This document shows, in pieces, positions 25,453 through 34,334 of a stretch of 64,000 nt of DNA. The position numbers were made by a program, and so were the translations under genes. Position 1 is the first letter of the stretch. The number at the start of each line of letters is the position of its first letter. The stretch is from JAOTVV01 sp041602035. Its GTDB lineage: Bacteria; Gemmatimonadota; Gemmatimonadetes; Gemmatimonadales; GWC2-71-9. The stretch is taken from positions 186,001 to 250,000 of the forward strand of contig JBFIHA010000001.1 of the NCBI GenBank assembly GCA_041602035.1, in the 5' to 3' direction. The notes under the pieces are model-generated. The model was not told the origin of the DNA. It saw only the letters and a program-made list of their open reading frames with translations, and made no database searches.

Positions 25453-27354
25453 CTAGGGCCTGGGCGGTAGGGCCAGCTCCACGTACGTGGCCGGGTTGGC
25501 CGGATAGTTTCGTCGGGACAAGGAACTGAAGGTTCGTCCGTCCGCCCCGCGTTGGGCTGTGGTGAGGCTGAGCCGAGCCCGACTCCCGGCTACTGGGATG
25601 GCGAGTTCAACTGCCCATCCGCTCCGCGTCACGCTCACGGCCCGCCGGACGCTGGCGGCACCGGTGGTGTCGGGCCTCCCCAGTGACGTGAGCAGGAACT
25701 CTGACCATGTAAGGTTGCGGTTGTCGGCCAGGAACTTGGCCATGAACCCGTGTACGCCGAGCCTGCCCACCCACTCGGCGTGTTCGGACCCTGCGGCCGG
25801 TGCGAGCAGGAGCACCAGGTCGTCCGGTTCGAGCCCCGTCCGCGGCCGCTCGGGGTCGTGCTGGATGATGACGGCCACATGGTCGCGCTCACCGATGCGA
25901 TTCCCGACCTCCGCGCGCGCGCCCCCCGGAACCTGGATGGCGACATACAGCGTGTCAGCGTGCGTTCCAAGAGCGACCTGCGGTCTCTCGGCGCTGCCGG
26001 CGGCACCAGAGGTAGGGCGCCAGGCGCGGCGCGGCCACTCACCAACGCGCCCGTCGAGTGTTGGGGGGGATTCTAGCGGTGTGACCTCCACTCGATCCAG
26101 CTCCGCTCGGTACCGGATCACGCCGTTGCGGATCTCGTTCAGCGGATCACGCTCGATCTCGGCAAGGCGCTCGGCGGTTCGGGTCACGACAGACCGCAGC
26201 TCTGCCACCAAGGGCACCAGGTTCGGTGTGGTGGCCGCAGCCGAATCGAGTCGGGTGAGCGCCTGCCGCAACTCGGTGAGCCCGCTGGAAACCGCATCGC
26301 GATCGATAGGTGCGCCCGGCATGAACAGGGGCTCGAACAGGTTCGTGTCCCACCAGTAGTCGCCGTAGATCCGCACGAAGGGGTCCAGCAATCCCGCCGC
26401 CGACCCGTACAGACGCTCCAGCGCCTGTTGCAGGGCACGGCCGGGGTCGTAGCCGCGAGGGTCACGGACATACTCGGCGAGCGTGGCGAGCGGGATCATC
26501 GAGGCGTGAGCCTCGTTCATGGGGTTGGAGAGGATCCCCATGGCTTCCAGCGGCAAATCAGGCGCCCGTCCGAGCACGGGACCGAGAAACAGCCGCCACC
26601 GCGCGAAGTCGTTGACCGGGTAGTTGTCCCAGACGAGGGGCGGCCGTCCCATCAACGCACGCCACGACGCCGCCTGCCCGGCGGTGATGGTCACCGACGC
26701 CACGTCGGGACCTGTCCAGAAGAACGGCACGTCGAGTGGCACCAACTCGCCCAGCCGCTCGAGGTAGGTCCGGTCCCCCCACGCTGCGGTGTACGTGGTG
26801 GGCGTGACGCTGAGCGTCGCGCCCGTCGGCTCCAGGTAGTCCTGCATCGCGACGATCAGCGACGCGTGCGCGTCGGCGAGATTCGCATACCGGAGTCGAT
26901 CCTGGTCGTGGCTCAGCACATAGGGCACATCATCGACGAACAGCGCGAAGTGCCGGACGCCGACGGACGCCAGTTGGTCGAGTTTGCGGAACAGTCGCTG
27001 CCGATCCGTGGAGTCGCTGTAGACCATACCACCACCCGGGCTGATCGCGAACACAAACGCCACGCCGTGGTCGGTCGCGGTCGCCACCAGAGTCCGCAGG
27101 CGTTCGAGACGGTCCGGTGGGTAGGGATCGTGCCATTGTGTGCGATGGTACGGGTCGTTCTTCGGGGCATAGTAGTAGTGGCCGAGCCCCACCGATCCCA
27201 TGAACCGCAGCATGTCGAGGCGATCGTCGTGAGACCACGGAGGGCCGTAGAACCCCTCGACCACCCCGGACGAACTGAACGCCGCATCCGACTGGGCGTA
27301 ACCGTTGCAGTTCGTGAGTGTCATGGCCAGGACGGCCGTGCAGAGCCAACGCAT
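25453..27354 (-). CDS. GH84 beta-N-acetylglucosaminidase, secreted
   Basis: A 633-residue glycoside hydrolase acting on terminal beta-GlcNAc. A signal peptide is followed by GVVEGFYGPPW, the hallmark of GH84, and the adjacent catalytic Asp141-Asp142 pair in FVDDVPY used in substrate-assisted catalysis. WDNYPVND lies in the same domain. The final third contains a beta-sandwich resembling carbohydrate-binding module 9 (PPTLDGRVGEWPRRAW, LYVAIQVPG). It could act on peptidoglycan fragments, chitin oligomers or glycoproteins. It converges on the Memo gene, two bases apart. Confidence 0.9.
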   Translation of the reverse strand: MRWLCTAVLAMTLTNCNGYAQSDAAFSSSGVVEGFYGPPWSHDDRLDMLRFMGSVGLGHYYYAPKNDPYHRTQWHDPYPPDRLERLRTLVATATDHGVAFVFAISPGGGMVYSDSTDRQRLFRKLDQLASVGVRHFALFVDDVPYVLSHDQDRLRYANLADAHASLIVAMQDYLEPTGATLSVTPTTYTAAWGDRTYLERLGELVPLDVPFFWTGPDVASVTITAGQAASWRALMGRPPLVWDNYPVNDFARWRLFLGPVLGRAPDLPLEAMGILSNPMNEAHASMIPLATLAEYVRDPRGYDPGRALQQALERLYGSAAGLLDPFVRIYGDYWWDTNLFEPLFMPGAPIDRDAVSSGLTELRQALTRLDSAAATTPNLVPLVAELRSVVTRTAERLAEIERDPLNEIRNGVIRYRAELDRVEVTPLESPPTLDGRVGEWPRRAWRPTSGAAGSAERPQVALGTHADTLYVAIQVPGGARAEVGNRIGERDHVAVIIQHDPERPRTGLEPDDLVLLLAPAAGSEHAEWVGRLGVHGFMAKFLADNRNLTWSEFLLTSLGRPDTTGAASVRRAVSVTRSGWAVELAIPVAGSRARLSLTTAQRGADGRTFSSLSRRNYPANPATYVELALPPRP

Positions 27355-27463
27355 GATTGGAAATATCCGGTGAGGTGACAGGACGCGATAGCCCGGTCAG
27401 AACAGCCTGGGTAGCTTTCCACTCGTCCGCAGGCCGAGGGTCGTTCACTTGGGGAGGTGGTGT

Positions 27464-28621
27464 GTGGCTGCCGTGACGCCCGCGTCGATCAAACCGCTCC
27501 AGCCACCGCAGCGTCTGCTTATGGGTCCAGGTCCGTCCAATCCCGATCCGCGGGTGCTCGAGGCGATGGCGCATCCTATGGTGGGTCACCTCGACCCGTA
27601 CTTCCTCGAGGTGATGGACGAGACGATGCGGATGCTGCGCCACCTGTATCGAACCGAGAATCACCACACCATCCCCATGTCCGGCACGGGGACGTCCGGC
27701 CTCGAAGCGATCATGCTGAACCTGCTGGAGCCGGGTGACGAGGCGATCGTCGGCGTGATCGGCTACTTCGGGCAGCGGTTGCACGAGATGGCGCGGCGGG
27801 CGGGGGCGGTGGTTCGCACCGTCGAGGCGCCCTATGGGGAGACCATATCCCCCGAACGGGTCGAAGCGGAGCTCCAGCGTCGGCCGGCCAAGCTCGTGGC
27901 ACTCGTCCACGCGGAGACGTCGACCGGCGCCGCTCAGCCGGTTGCCCCCGTTGCCGAGATCGCGCGACGCCACGGTGCACTCGTCGCGATCGACTGTGTA
28001 ACGTCGCTCGGCGGAATGCCGGTCGACATCGACGAGTGGGAGATCGATGCAGCCGGGTCGTGCTCGCAGAAGTGCATTGGCGCGCCCCCCGGGCTCGGCC
28101 CGGTCACGTTCGGACCGCGTGCGATGGAGGCGGTGCGCGTTCGGAAGGCGCCGCCACCGACCTGGTACCTCGACTTGAGTCTCCTGTTTCGGTATTGGGG
28201 CGAACACGGCACGGCGAAACAGCGGGCCTTCCATCACACGGCTCCGGTGTCGAGCATCTACGCATTCCGCGAGGCCCTGCGGTTGATTCTGGAGGAGGGC
28301 GTGGAGGCGCGGTGGGCCCGCCACCTCGCGGCGCACGAGCGCTTTGCCGCCGGCGTGCAGCGCTTGGGCCTGTCGTTCTTCACGCCCATAGAGCATCGCC
28401 TCCCGATGCTCAATGTGATTGCCATTCCGGACGGCGTGGAGGACGCGGCGGTGCGGCGCGGGTTGCTTGATCGTGGGATCGAGATGGCTGGAGGATTCGG
28501 CCCGCTTCAGGGCAAGACGTGGCGGGTTGGGCTCATGGGCACCAACGCGGATCCGGGCCGCATCGACCGATTTCTCGATGCGCTCGAAGACGTTCTGCGG
28601 GCGGAGGGCTTCCGGAGCTGA
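27464..28621 (+). CDS. Class V aminotransferase, alanine/serine-glyoxylate type
   Basis: A PLP-dependent aminotransferase (385 residues) of the AGXT/serine-glyoxylate group. The opening LLMGPGPSNPDPRVLEAM, the GTGTSGLEA phosphate site, AIDCVTSLGG and the PLP lysine Lys203 in CSQKCIGAPPGL are all diagnostic. GTG 27464 is used because GGGGAGG (27451-27457) is ideally spaced; the in-frame TTG at 27449 lies before that site. Likely it transfers an amino group from alanine or serine to glyoxylate. It diverges from the GH84 gene across 109 bp. Confidence 0.92.
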   Translation: MAAVTPASIKPLQPPQRLLMGPGPSNPDPRVLEAMAHPMVGHLDPYFLEVMDETMRMLRHLYRTENHHTIPMSGTGTSGLEAIMLNLLEPGDEAIVGVIGYFGQRLHEMARRAGAVVRTVEAPYGETISPERVEAELQRRPAKLVALVHAETSTGAAQPVAPVAEIARRHGALVAIDCVTSLGGMPVDIDEWEIDAAGSCSQKCIGAPPGLGPVTFGPRAMEAVRVRKAPPPTWYLDLSLLFRYWGEHGTAKQRAFHHTAPVSSIYAFREALRLILEEGVEARWARHLAAHERFAAGVQRLGLSFFTPIEHRLPMLNVIAIPDGVEDAAVRRGLLDRGIEMAGGFGPLQGKTWRVGLMGTNADPGRIDRFLDALEDVLRAEGFRS

Positions 28622-28624
28622 TGC

Positions 28625-29530
28625 TCAGTGCTCCTCGCGGGCGGCGACGATAGCAACCCAGCGGCCATCGCCGCTCACGGCGATGCGGCTGATCTCCGTG
28701 ATGCCGAAGTGCCCGAGGTCGGCGATTCGCACCCAGCCGTGACCGCCCTCGCGCCACCGAAAGACTACGGATCCCTCTCCCATGAGCATCGAGCCGTCCG
28801 GAGTCCACGCGAAGTACTCGTTTTGGCCCACCGGGCGGGTGAGGACACGAACCGCTCCGGATTCGAGGTGGCGCTCCACGATCCAGGGACCGTCGGCGCC
28901 GCGCTGGAGGAAGCTCACCGCTGGGCGCCTCGGCACCTTGTGGAGCGACCGCCCGACGTCGGTCGTCACCACGGCCGTCCGTCCGGTCCGTACGTCGGCC
29001 ATCTGGAGCGTCGGTGGCGTACCGAGTACGAAGAGTGCCACCCGGTCGCGGTCCATCCATGCGTGGTAGCCTACCGGTGCCACCCGTTCCAGGACGAGGG
29101 TGGGATTGCCGCCGTCCAGATCGAACTGCCACAAACGCTGAGTCGAGTCCCGCTCGACGCGCACCGCCGAGAAGCTGGTTCCGCCGGGCATGACCGTCGG
29201 TGAGTACTCGCTCTCGGGCGTGGACGTGACGCGCGTGACCGATCCGGTGGCGATGTCGTACCGATAGGTGTCTGCCTGCCCGTCATCGCGAATGGACGTG
29301 TAGAGCACGCTCCCGTGATCGGGGGTGAACGACGGTTGGTTGTCGTATCCGGACCGATCGGTCACGCGCCGTGGCGTACTCAGTCGCCGGGCCGATTCGG
29401 TTCCCGACACGGCAAACAGGAAGATATCGGTGCCGGGCGGCGCCTGGCCCATGGCCGGTGTCGCGGCGCACAGTAGCACCGTCGCCGACGCGGCGACCCA
29501 CAAGGCACTGCGAACATCGTGAGGCGTCAT
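28625..29530 (-). CDS. Secreted TolB/WD40-like beta-propeller protein
   Basis: A 301-residue exported protein with a signal peptide (VAASATVLLCAATPAMGQ) and repeated beta-propeller motifs such as YDNQPSFTPDHGSVLYTSIRDDGQADTYRYD, EYSPTVMPGGTSFSAVRVE and EYFAWTPDGSMLMGEGS. It resembles the propeller of TolB or PD40 proteins but lacks an enzymatic domain. ATG 29530 starts two bases after the DinB-like gene ends, so the two are cotranscribed. The role is unknown, perhaps protein binding in the periplasm. Confidence 0.8.
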   Translation of the reverse strand: MTPHDVRSALWVAASATVLLCAATPAMGQAPPGTDIFLFAVSGTESARRLSTPRRVTDRSGYDNQPSFTPDHGSVLYTSIRDDGQADTYRYDIATGSVTRVTSTPESEYSPTVMPGGTSFSAVRVERDSTQRLWQFDLDGGNPTLVLERVAPVGYHAWMDRDRVALFVLGTPPTLQMADVRTGRTAVVTTDVGRSLHKVPRRPAVSFLQRGADGPWIVERHLESGAVRVLTRPVGQNEYFAWTPDGSMLMGEGSVVFRWREGGHGWVRIADLGHFGITEISRIAVSGDGRWVAIVAAREEH

Positions 29531-29532
29531 GC

Positions 29533-29982
29533 TCACACTCCAAACTGCGTCAGATGGTGATCGACGTGGGCAAACGCCAGCATCGCCCACTCCCGCCCCG
29601 ACAGCGGCCCGGCCACCGGGTTCGGCGGCCACGTCGGGCGGTCACGACGCGTGGCGAACTCCTCGACGGCGTCCCGCAACCGGGTCAGGTCGTCGGCAAA
29701 CGCGCCCGGGTCCGTGCGTTTGAGCTCTGGCAACGTGCGTGCCCCCCGCGGGTAGCGGAATGGCCAGTGCACGAGTATGGGTCGCATGACGGGTTGGAGC
29801 CACCGCGGGAACGCCGGTCGTGCGGCGGCACGACCCAACGCCACATCGAAATAGTCCCTGAGATGACAGACCATCTGTCCGACGGACATCGCACCCCACT
29901 GTGGACGGAGATCGGGGTGCAGGCGATCGAGGCGTGCCAGGATGTCCCGGTGGTCGGATGGGTCGAACAGCGAACGAGGCAT
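29533..29982 (-). CDS. DinB-like protein (DUF1569 type)
   Basis: A 149-residue four-helix-bundle protein of the DinB/DUF1569 group. Conserved His positions that could bind a metal appear in QMVCHLRDYF and AHVDHHLTQFG. The start ATG 29982 (MPRSLFDPSDHRDIL) follows a GGAG; a longer in-frame extension upstream has no ribosome-binding site. DinB-like proteins include thiol-dependent transferases, but this one cannot be assigned a reaction. Confidence 0.85.
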   Translation of the reverse strand: MPRSLFDPSDHRDILARLDRLHPDLRPQWGAMSVGQMVCHLRDYFDVALGRAAARPAFPRWLQPVMRPILVHWPFRYPRGARTLPELKRTDPGAFADDLTRLRDAVEEFATRRDRPTWPPNPVAGPLSGREWAMLAFAHVDHHLTQFGV

Positions 29983-30066
29983 GTGGTCTCCGCGGAGCTT
30001 GCCGGTCACACGCGTTTGACGTATTGGTGTCGGCAATCGCCAGCCACCCACGACCCCGAGGATCCC

Positions 30067-30429
30067 ATGATCACTCCCGCCCGGCCCGCCGTGCTCCTGC
30101 GCCTCGACGGCCTCGCCGTCGCCATGGTCGCGGTGTTTCTTTACCGCGAGTTGGGGGCGAGCTGGTGGCTGTTTGCCGGCCTGTTCCTCGCCCCGGATAT
30201 CGCGTTTCTCGCCTACCTCGTCAACCGCACCACCGGTGCCGCAGCGTACAACGCGCTCCACACGTACCTGATCCCCGCGGTGGGGTTCCTGCTCGGGCTG
30301 CGAATGCAGCACGCGCCGCTGATGGCGATTGGGCTCGTGTGGCTGGCGCACATCGGGGTGGATCGCGTGTTGGGGTTTGGGCTGAAATACCCCGAGGGGT
30401 TTCGCGTCACCCACCTGCAGAAGTGCTGA
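30067..30429 (+). CDS. DUF4260 small membrane protein
   Basis: A 120-residue integral membrane protein with about four hydrophobic segments. Its sequence (PDIAFLAYLVNRTTGAAAYNALHTYLIPA, then HIGVDRVLGFGLKYPEGFRVTHL) matches the DUF4260 family, of unknown function. GAGG lies seven bases before the ATG. It diverges from the DinB-like gene and faces the second M1 peptidase. Confidence 0.88.
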   Translation: MITPARPAVLLRLDGLAVAMVAVFLYRELGASWWLFAGLFLAPDIAFLAYLVNRTTGAAAYNALHTYLIPAVGFLLGLRMQHAPLMAIGLVWLAHIGVDRVLGFGLKYPEGFRVTHLQKC

Positions 30430-30469
30430 CTCGGCAGCCGGGGAGTGGTACGTCTCGACTGCCGAGTCA
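30427..30469. terminator. Eleven-bp inverted repeat between convergent genes
   Basis: TGACTCGGCAG (30427-30437, including the DUF4260 stop codon) pairs with CTGCCGAGTCA (30459-30469) across a 21-base loop. It lies between convergent genes, consistent with a bidirectional transcription-end structure. There is no T-run. Confidence 0.5.
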
Positions 30470-30486
30470 CCGGTGGGGCCTGGGCC

Positions 30487-32445
30487 CTACTTCCGCTCCC
30501 ACACGTTGTTGTCCCGATTGACATCGGGGAACCACTGGTCGGCGTCGATCTCCACCTTGGTCACCGCGGACGGTGTCTTGACCACGATATCCGCGGTCCG
30601 AGCACCGGAGAGCCACCGCTCAACCGGGATCTCCGCCTGCACGGTCTGGCCGTCGGCGAGGGTGAGCGTCAGCCGCACCGGCATCGGGGAGAGTCCGAGG
30701 TCCGTCACGACGATGCGGGTCCCGTTTCGCTCCAGCTTCACGTCCGTGATCGACTGATCGAGCGTCCAGGTCTCGTAGTACCACGCCCGCCAGAACCAGT
30801 CCAGGGTCCGTCCGCTCACGTCGTTGAACGTGTTGAAGAGGTCCCACGGCTTGGGGTGCTTGTACGCCCACCGCTGGATGAAGGCGCGGTAGGCTGCGAG
30901 GAACGTCTCTTCACCCAGTAATCCCCGCAGCGTCCACAAGAGTGCGGCTGGCTTACTGTAGGACGCCGTGCCGTAGGCCGCACCGTTGTAGTGGTAGTCC
31001 GAGAGCCGCATGATCTCGCCCTCGAGGTCGGTGCGCGTGATCTGCATGTACCCGCCGTAGTTACCCAGCTCCCATCGCTGCCCGGGATAGAACTCGTTCA
31101 TCGCGGCGCTGGTGTTGAACGAGGTCGTGCCCTCGTCCATCCAGGCCGCACGACGCTCGTCGTTGCCGACGATCATCGGCACCCACATGTGGGCCAGCTC
31201 GTGCGCGTGCACGCCGTACAGCGACGTGTCACTGCGCTCGTTGTAGTCACCGATGAGCGTCATCATGGGGTACTCCATCCCACCGCCCATGATCCCTCCG
31301 CCTTCCACGGACGTCATGTGCGGGTACGGGTAAGGCAGGCCGGTCCAGCGTGACAGAAAGTCGATCGAATGCTGCGCGTAGCGCCACGCGTGCTGCCACC
31401 GGGGCGCGGACTCGCGCCAGATGGTGTTCACTACTGCGTAATCGGTTACGCCGTCGCCGTCGCGGTCGCCCACGGGGGTCCGCGCGGCATCCCACCGCGA
31501 TTCGCGGGACAGGCTGTAGGCGACATCACGCACCGAGTCCGCTATGAAGCGCCACGGCAGCCGACCGGTCGATGCGGGTGCGGTCGCGTTGCCGGGTCCG
31601 AAGTCGGTGGGCGTGATCACGTGTACCACCGTGTCGCTTTGCGCCGCGCGTCCCAGCCGGTCCACGATCGGTGCGGGAAGCACCGCGCTCGCGTTCGCGA
31701 GCGTCCCGGTGCCGACCGCGATCCAGCCCGCGGGGAGGTCCAGCGTGACGTCGTAGTTGCCATACCCCATGTAGAACTCGGCTTGGCCGAGGAACTGGTC
31801 GGTCTGCCATCCGACCACGTCGTCGAACACAGCCATCTGCGGATACCAGTAAGCGAGATAGAAGAAGTTGTCGGCGTTCCACCCCATGCGGCTCCCGGCG
31901 CCTTGCTGAGGAATCGTGAAGCCGAAGTCGATCTCGACGGTGGCCGAGTCACCGGACTGGAGCGCTCGGGGGAGCCGAACCTGGGCCACGGTCCCGAAGG
32001 TCAGGTAGCCGCCGCCCATCGCCCCTCGGCGGGCCTCGGTGAGCTCCTCTCCATTTGCCACGACACGTTTGAGTTCCATACCGCCCGTGACTTCAGCGGG
32101 TCGGTTCCGCACGGCCCCCTCGGCATGGACGTTCTGCAGGAGTTGGAGCACCAGGAAAGGCAGGGCGCGAGGCGATCGGTTGTGATACACCATCCGCACC
32201 GTTCCGTCGATCCGCTTGGCCTCCGGATCGAGGCTCGCTTTGATCGTGTAGTTCGTCCACTGCTGCCAGTAGTTGGGACCCGGGGCCCCGGTGGTGCTCC
32301 GGGTCCCGGCTTCCAGCGCGCGTTCGAACGCGCGGTCCACGGTGACGGGGTAGGGGATGGGCCGACGCGGGGCGTCTTGGCCGGCGAGCGGTGTAGCAAT
32401 CACCGTGGCCATGAGCAGCGCCGCGGCGGTCGGCATGCGTGGCAT
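30487..32445 (-). CDS. M1 family zinc metallopeptidase, secreted
   Basis: A 652-residue periplasmic or secreted gluzincin with a signal peptide (AAALLMATVIATPLAG). The zinc ligands are His415, His419 (HELAHMW) and Glu438 (MDEGTTSF), with Glu416 as general base. GGMEYPMM is the counterpart of the GAMEN motif. The C-terminal 90 residues are a beta domain. It differs clearly from the M1 protein at 21676 and belongs to a branch common in soil bacteria that degrade protein. Confidence 0.9.
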   Translation of the reverse strand: MPRMPTAAALLMATVIATPLAGQDAPRRPIPYPVTVDRAFERALEAGTRSTTGAPGPNYWQQWTNYTIKASLDPEAKRIDGTVRMVYHNRSPRALPFLVLQLLQNVHAEGAVRNRPAEVTGGMELKRVVANGEELTEARRGAMGGGYLTFGTVAQVRLPRALQSGDSATVEIDFGFTIPQQGAGSRMGWNADNFFYLAYWYPQMAVFDDVVGWQTDQFLGQAEFYMGYGNYDVTLDLPAGWIAVGTGTLANASAVLPAPIVDRLGRAAQSDTVVHVITPTDFGPGNATAPASTGRLPWRFIADSVRDVAYSLSRESRWDAARTPVGDRDGDGVTDYAVVNTIWRESAPRWQHAWRYAQHSIDFLSRWTGLPYPYPHMTSVEGGGIMGGGMEYPMMTLIGDYNERSDTSLYGVHAHELAHMWVPMIVGNDERRAAWMDEGTTSFNTSAAMNEFYPGQRWELGNYGGYMQITRTDLEGEIMRLSDYHYNGAAYGTASYSKPAALLWTLRGLLGEETFLAAYRAFIQRWAYKHPKPWDLFNTFNDVSGRTLDWFWRAWYYETWTLDQSITDVKLERNGTRIVVTDLGLSPMPVRLTLTLADGQTVQAEIPVERWLSGARTADIVVKTPSAVTKVEIDADQWFPDVNRDNNVWERK

Positions 32446-32618
32446 CGGGCAGTCTCCCGTTCACGAGGATGGTTGCGACGAATGGCGTGCGCTTGCTACC
32501 CCGGCATCGACGTCTCGGTCCGGCGCCGGAGACCGTGCAGGCTAACGTGCGTGCCGTACGTGTGGCAAGGCACGGACCCGTGTATCTTGACGGCGAATCC
32601 TCTGCGAGAGTTTCAGCC

Positions 32619-33758
32619 ATGCGGGTCGTGGTCCTGGGTGCGGGACGGGTGGGGCGGGCGATGGCCGTGGATCTGGCGGCCTCGGGGTTCGCGGTCACGG
32701 CGGCCGATCGCGATCCTGCGGCGCTCGCGGTGCTGGCGGCTCGCGGCATCGAGACGGTCACCGCCGACGTCGGCGATCGGGACGCGGTCGGCGAGCTGGT
32801 CGCTCGGTGCGAGTTGGTGGTGGGTGCGGTGCCAGCGGCGCTCGGGTACTCAACGCTCGAGACGGTCATCGCCGCCGGCCGGTCAATCGTCGACATCTCG
32901 TTCTTCGAGCAGAATCCCTTCGACCTCGACGCCCTCGCCCGTGAGCGCGGCGTGGTGGCGGTGGTCGATGCCGGTGTGGCGCCGGGGCTGAGCAACGCTA
33001 TCTACGGCCATCTGGCGGATCGGTTCGACCGCGTGGATCGGTTCACATGCTACGTGGGTGGTCTCCCGGCGGTGCCGTCAGGGCTCATGCGCTACAAAGC
33101 GCCCTTCTCTCCAGCCGACGTCATCGAGTTGTACACACGTCCCGCGCGGTACCGGAGCGGCGGCATGCTCGTTACCGCGCCTGCGCTCTCGGACATCACG
33201 CCCCTCGAGGTACCGGGTGTCGGCCCACTCGAGGCCTTCCTCACCGACGGCCTCCGGTCGTTGCTGCGGGAAGAGCACGTCCCGGAAATGCGAGAAATGA
33301 CGCTCCGTTATCCGGGACACGCTCGGCAGATCCTCCTGCTCAGGGAGCTGGGCCTGTTCGGCACGGCACCGCTGGCCGTCGGGTCGATCCGGGTCCCGCC
33401 CCGCGATGTGGCGGCCGCGCTCTTGTTTCCGCTGTGGGAGTTTGCGCCGGGGGAGCCGGATCTTACGGTGCTCCGCGTGGAAGTGGACGTGGCCCGCGGT
33501 GGATCGACGGAGCGGATCACCTACGACATGCTCGATCACTACGACGCCCAATCCGGCACCAGCTCGATGGCGCGCACCACGGGATTCATGGGCACGGCGA
33601 TCCTCCACCTCGTGGCGGACGGGACCTTCGCGCGGCTGGGGGTGTCGGCGCCCGAAGATGTGGGGCGGGCCGAGGGATGCTTCGATCGGGTCCGGCACTA
33701 CCTCGAGGCGCGCGGGGTGCGGCTCACCGAGATCCGGGCGCCGCTCCCCCCGGTCTGA
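32619..33758 (+). CDS. Saccharopine dehydrogenase-like NAD(P)-binding protein
   Basis: A 379-residue oxidoreductase with an N-terminal Rossmann fold (MRVVVLGAGRVGRAMAVDLA) and a saccharopine-dehydrogenase C-terminal domain (DAGVAPGLSNAIYGHL, then GGLPAVPSGLMRYKAPFSPADVIELYTRP). The family includes lysine-forming and lysine-degrading enzymes that act on saccharopine, but also carboxynorspermidine dehydrogenase-like proteins, so the substrate is uncertain. ATG 32619 starts the Rossmann motif directly; an upstream in-frame ATG at 32439 would place 60 unrelated residues before it. It diverges from the M1 peptidase gene. Confidence 0.87.
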   Translation: MRVVVLGAGRVGRAMAVDLAASGFAVTAADRDPAALAVLAARGIETVTADVGDRDAVGELVARCELVVGAVPAALGYSTLETVIAAGRSIVDISFFEQNPFDLDALARERGVVAVVDAGVAPGLSNAIYGHLADRFDRVDRFTCYVGGLPAVPSGLMRYKAPFSPADVIELYTRPARYRSGGMLVTAPALSDITPLEVPGVGPLEAFLTDGLRSLLREEHVPEMREMTLRYPGHARQILLLRELGLFGTAPLAVGSIRVPPRDVAAALLFPLWEFAPGEPDLTVLRVEVDVARGGSTERITYDMLDHYDAQSGTSSMARTTGFMGTAILHLVADGTFARLGVSAPEDVGRAEGCFDRVRHYLEARGVRLTEIRAPLPPV

Positions 33759-33768
33759 GTGTCGGGCG

Positions 33769-34194
33769 TTAGCCGCCGGACGGGCGACGGCCACCGCGCA
33801 TGGCCACGGAGGGCTTGGGCAGCGCGTCGAGCTTTGCCCGCTGCGGTTCCGTCAGTAGCGTCTGGATGACCGTGTAGTGTTCGTCGATCGTCTGCTGCAT
33901 GGTGGTGAACTGCTCACGCATCGCCATGAACTGCTCTCGCGCTTCCGGTGACGGAGGGCCTCCACCCATCGCCTGACGCATGGCGGCGCGCTGCTCGGCC
34001 GCTTCCTTCATCACGGCGTTGATCTTCGCATACGGGGCGGCGGCGGTCTTCTGCTGCTCGGGTGTGAGCGACAGCTCCTGGACCAACGAGTCCATCGTGA
34101 GCCAATGGTCGGCTGGTGGTGTCGGTCGCTGGGCGTGCGCCACCGCCGCGAACGCCGCCGTCAGGAGCGCCACGGAGAGCACCATCTTCCGCAT
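33769..34194 (-). CDS. Spy/CpxP-like periplasmic protein
   Basis: A 141-residue exported helical protein. The signal peptide (MRKMVLSVALLTAAFAAVAHAQ) is followed by two LTxxQ-type motifs, LTPEQQ and LTEPQRAKL, and a Met/Gln-rich helix (AMRQAMGGG, FMAMREQFTTMQQ) as in the Spy/CpxP periplasmic chaperone family. GGAGG precedes the ATG. It diverges from the Lol-like operon and may respond to the same envelope stress; that is inference. Confidence 0.8.
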   Translation of the reverse strand: MRKMVLSVALLTAAFAAVAHAQRPTPPADHWLTMDSLVQELSLTPEQQKTAAAPYAKINAVMKEAAEQRAAMRQAMGGGPPSPEAREQFMAMREQFTTMQQTIDEHYTVIQTLLTEPQRAKLDALPKPSVAMRGGRRPSGG

Positions 34195-34208
34195 CAGGGA
34201 ACCTCCGG

Positions 34209-34237
34209 TTCAGAGCCTGGGTACCGCGACATATATT
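34209..34237 (+). promoter_or_regulatory. Possible promoter of the Lol-like operon
   Basis: TTCAGA (34209-34214) and TATATT (34232-34237) are 17 bp apart on the plus strand, predicting a start near 34244 and a leader of about 90 bases. The -35 matches the consensus at only four of six positions. Confidence 0.4.
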
Positions 34238-34334
34238 GGAGTACGCCGGACGCCGCCCAGTCGTTGAGCCTCGGGGTGACCGACACGGCGGTCCGGGTGG
34301 GGCGTGCGGCGGGTGAGATGACTGGGAGGTCGGT

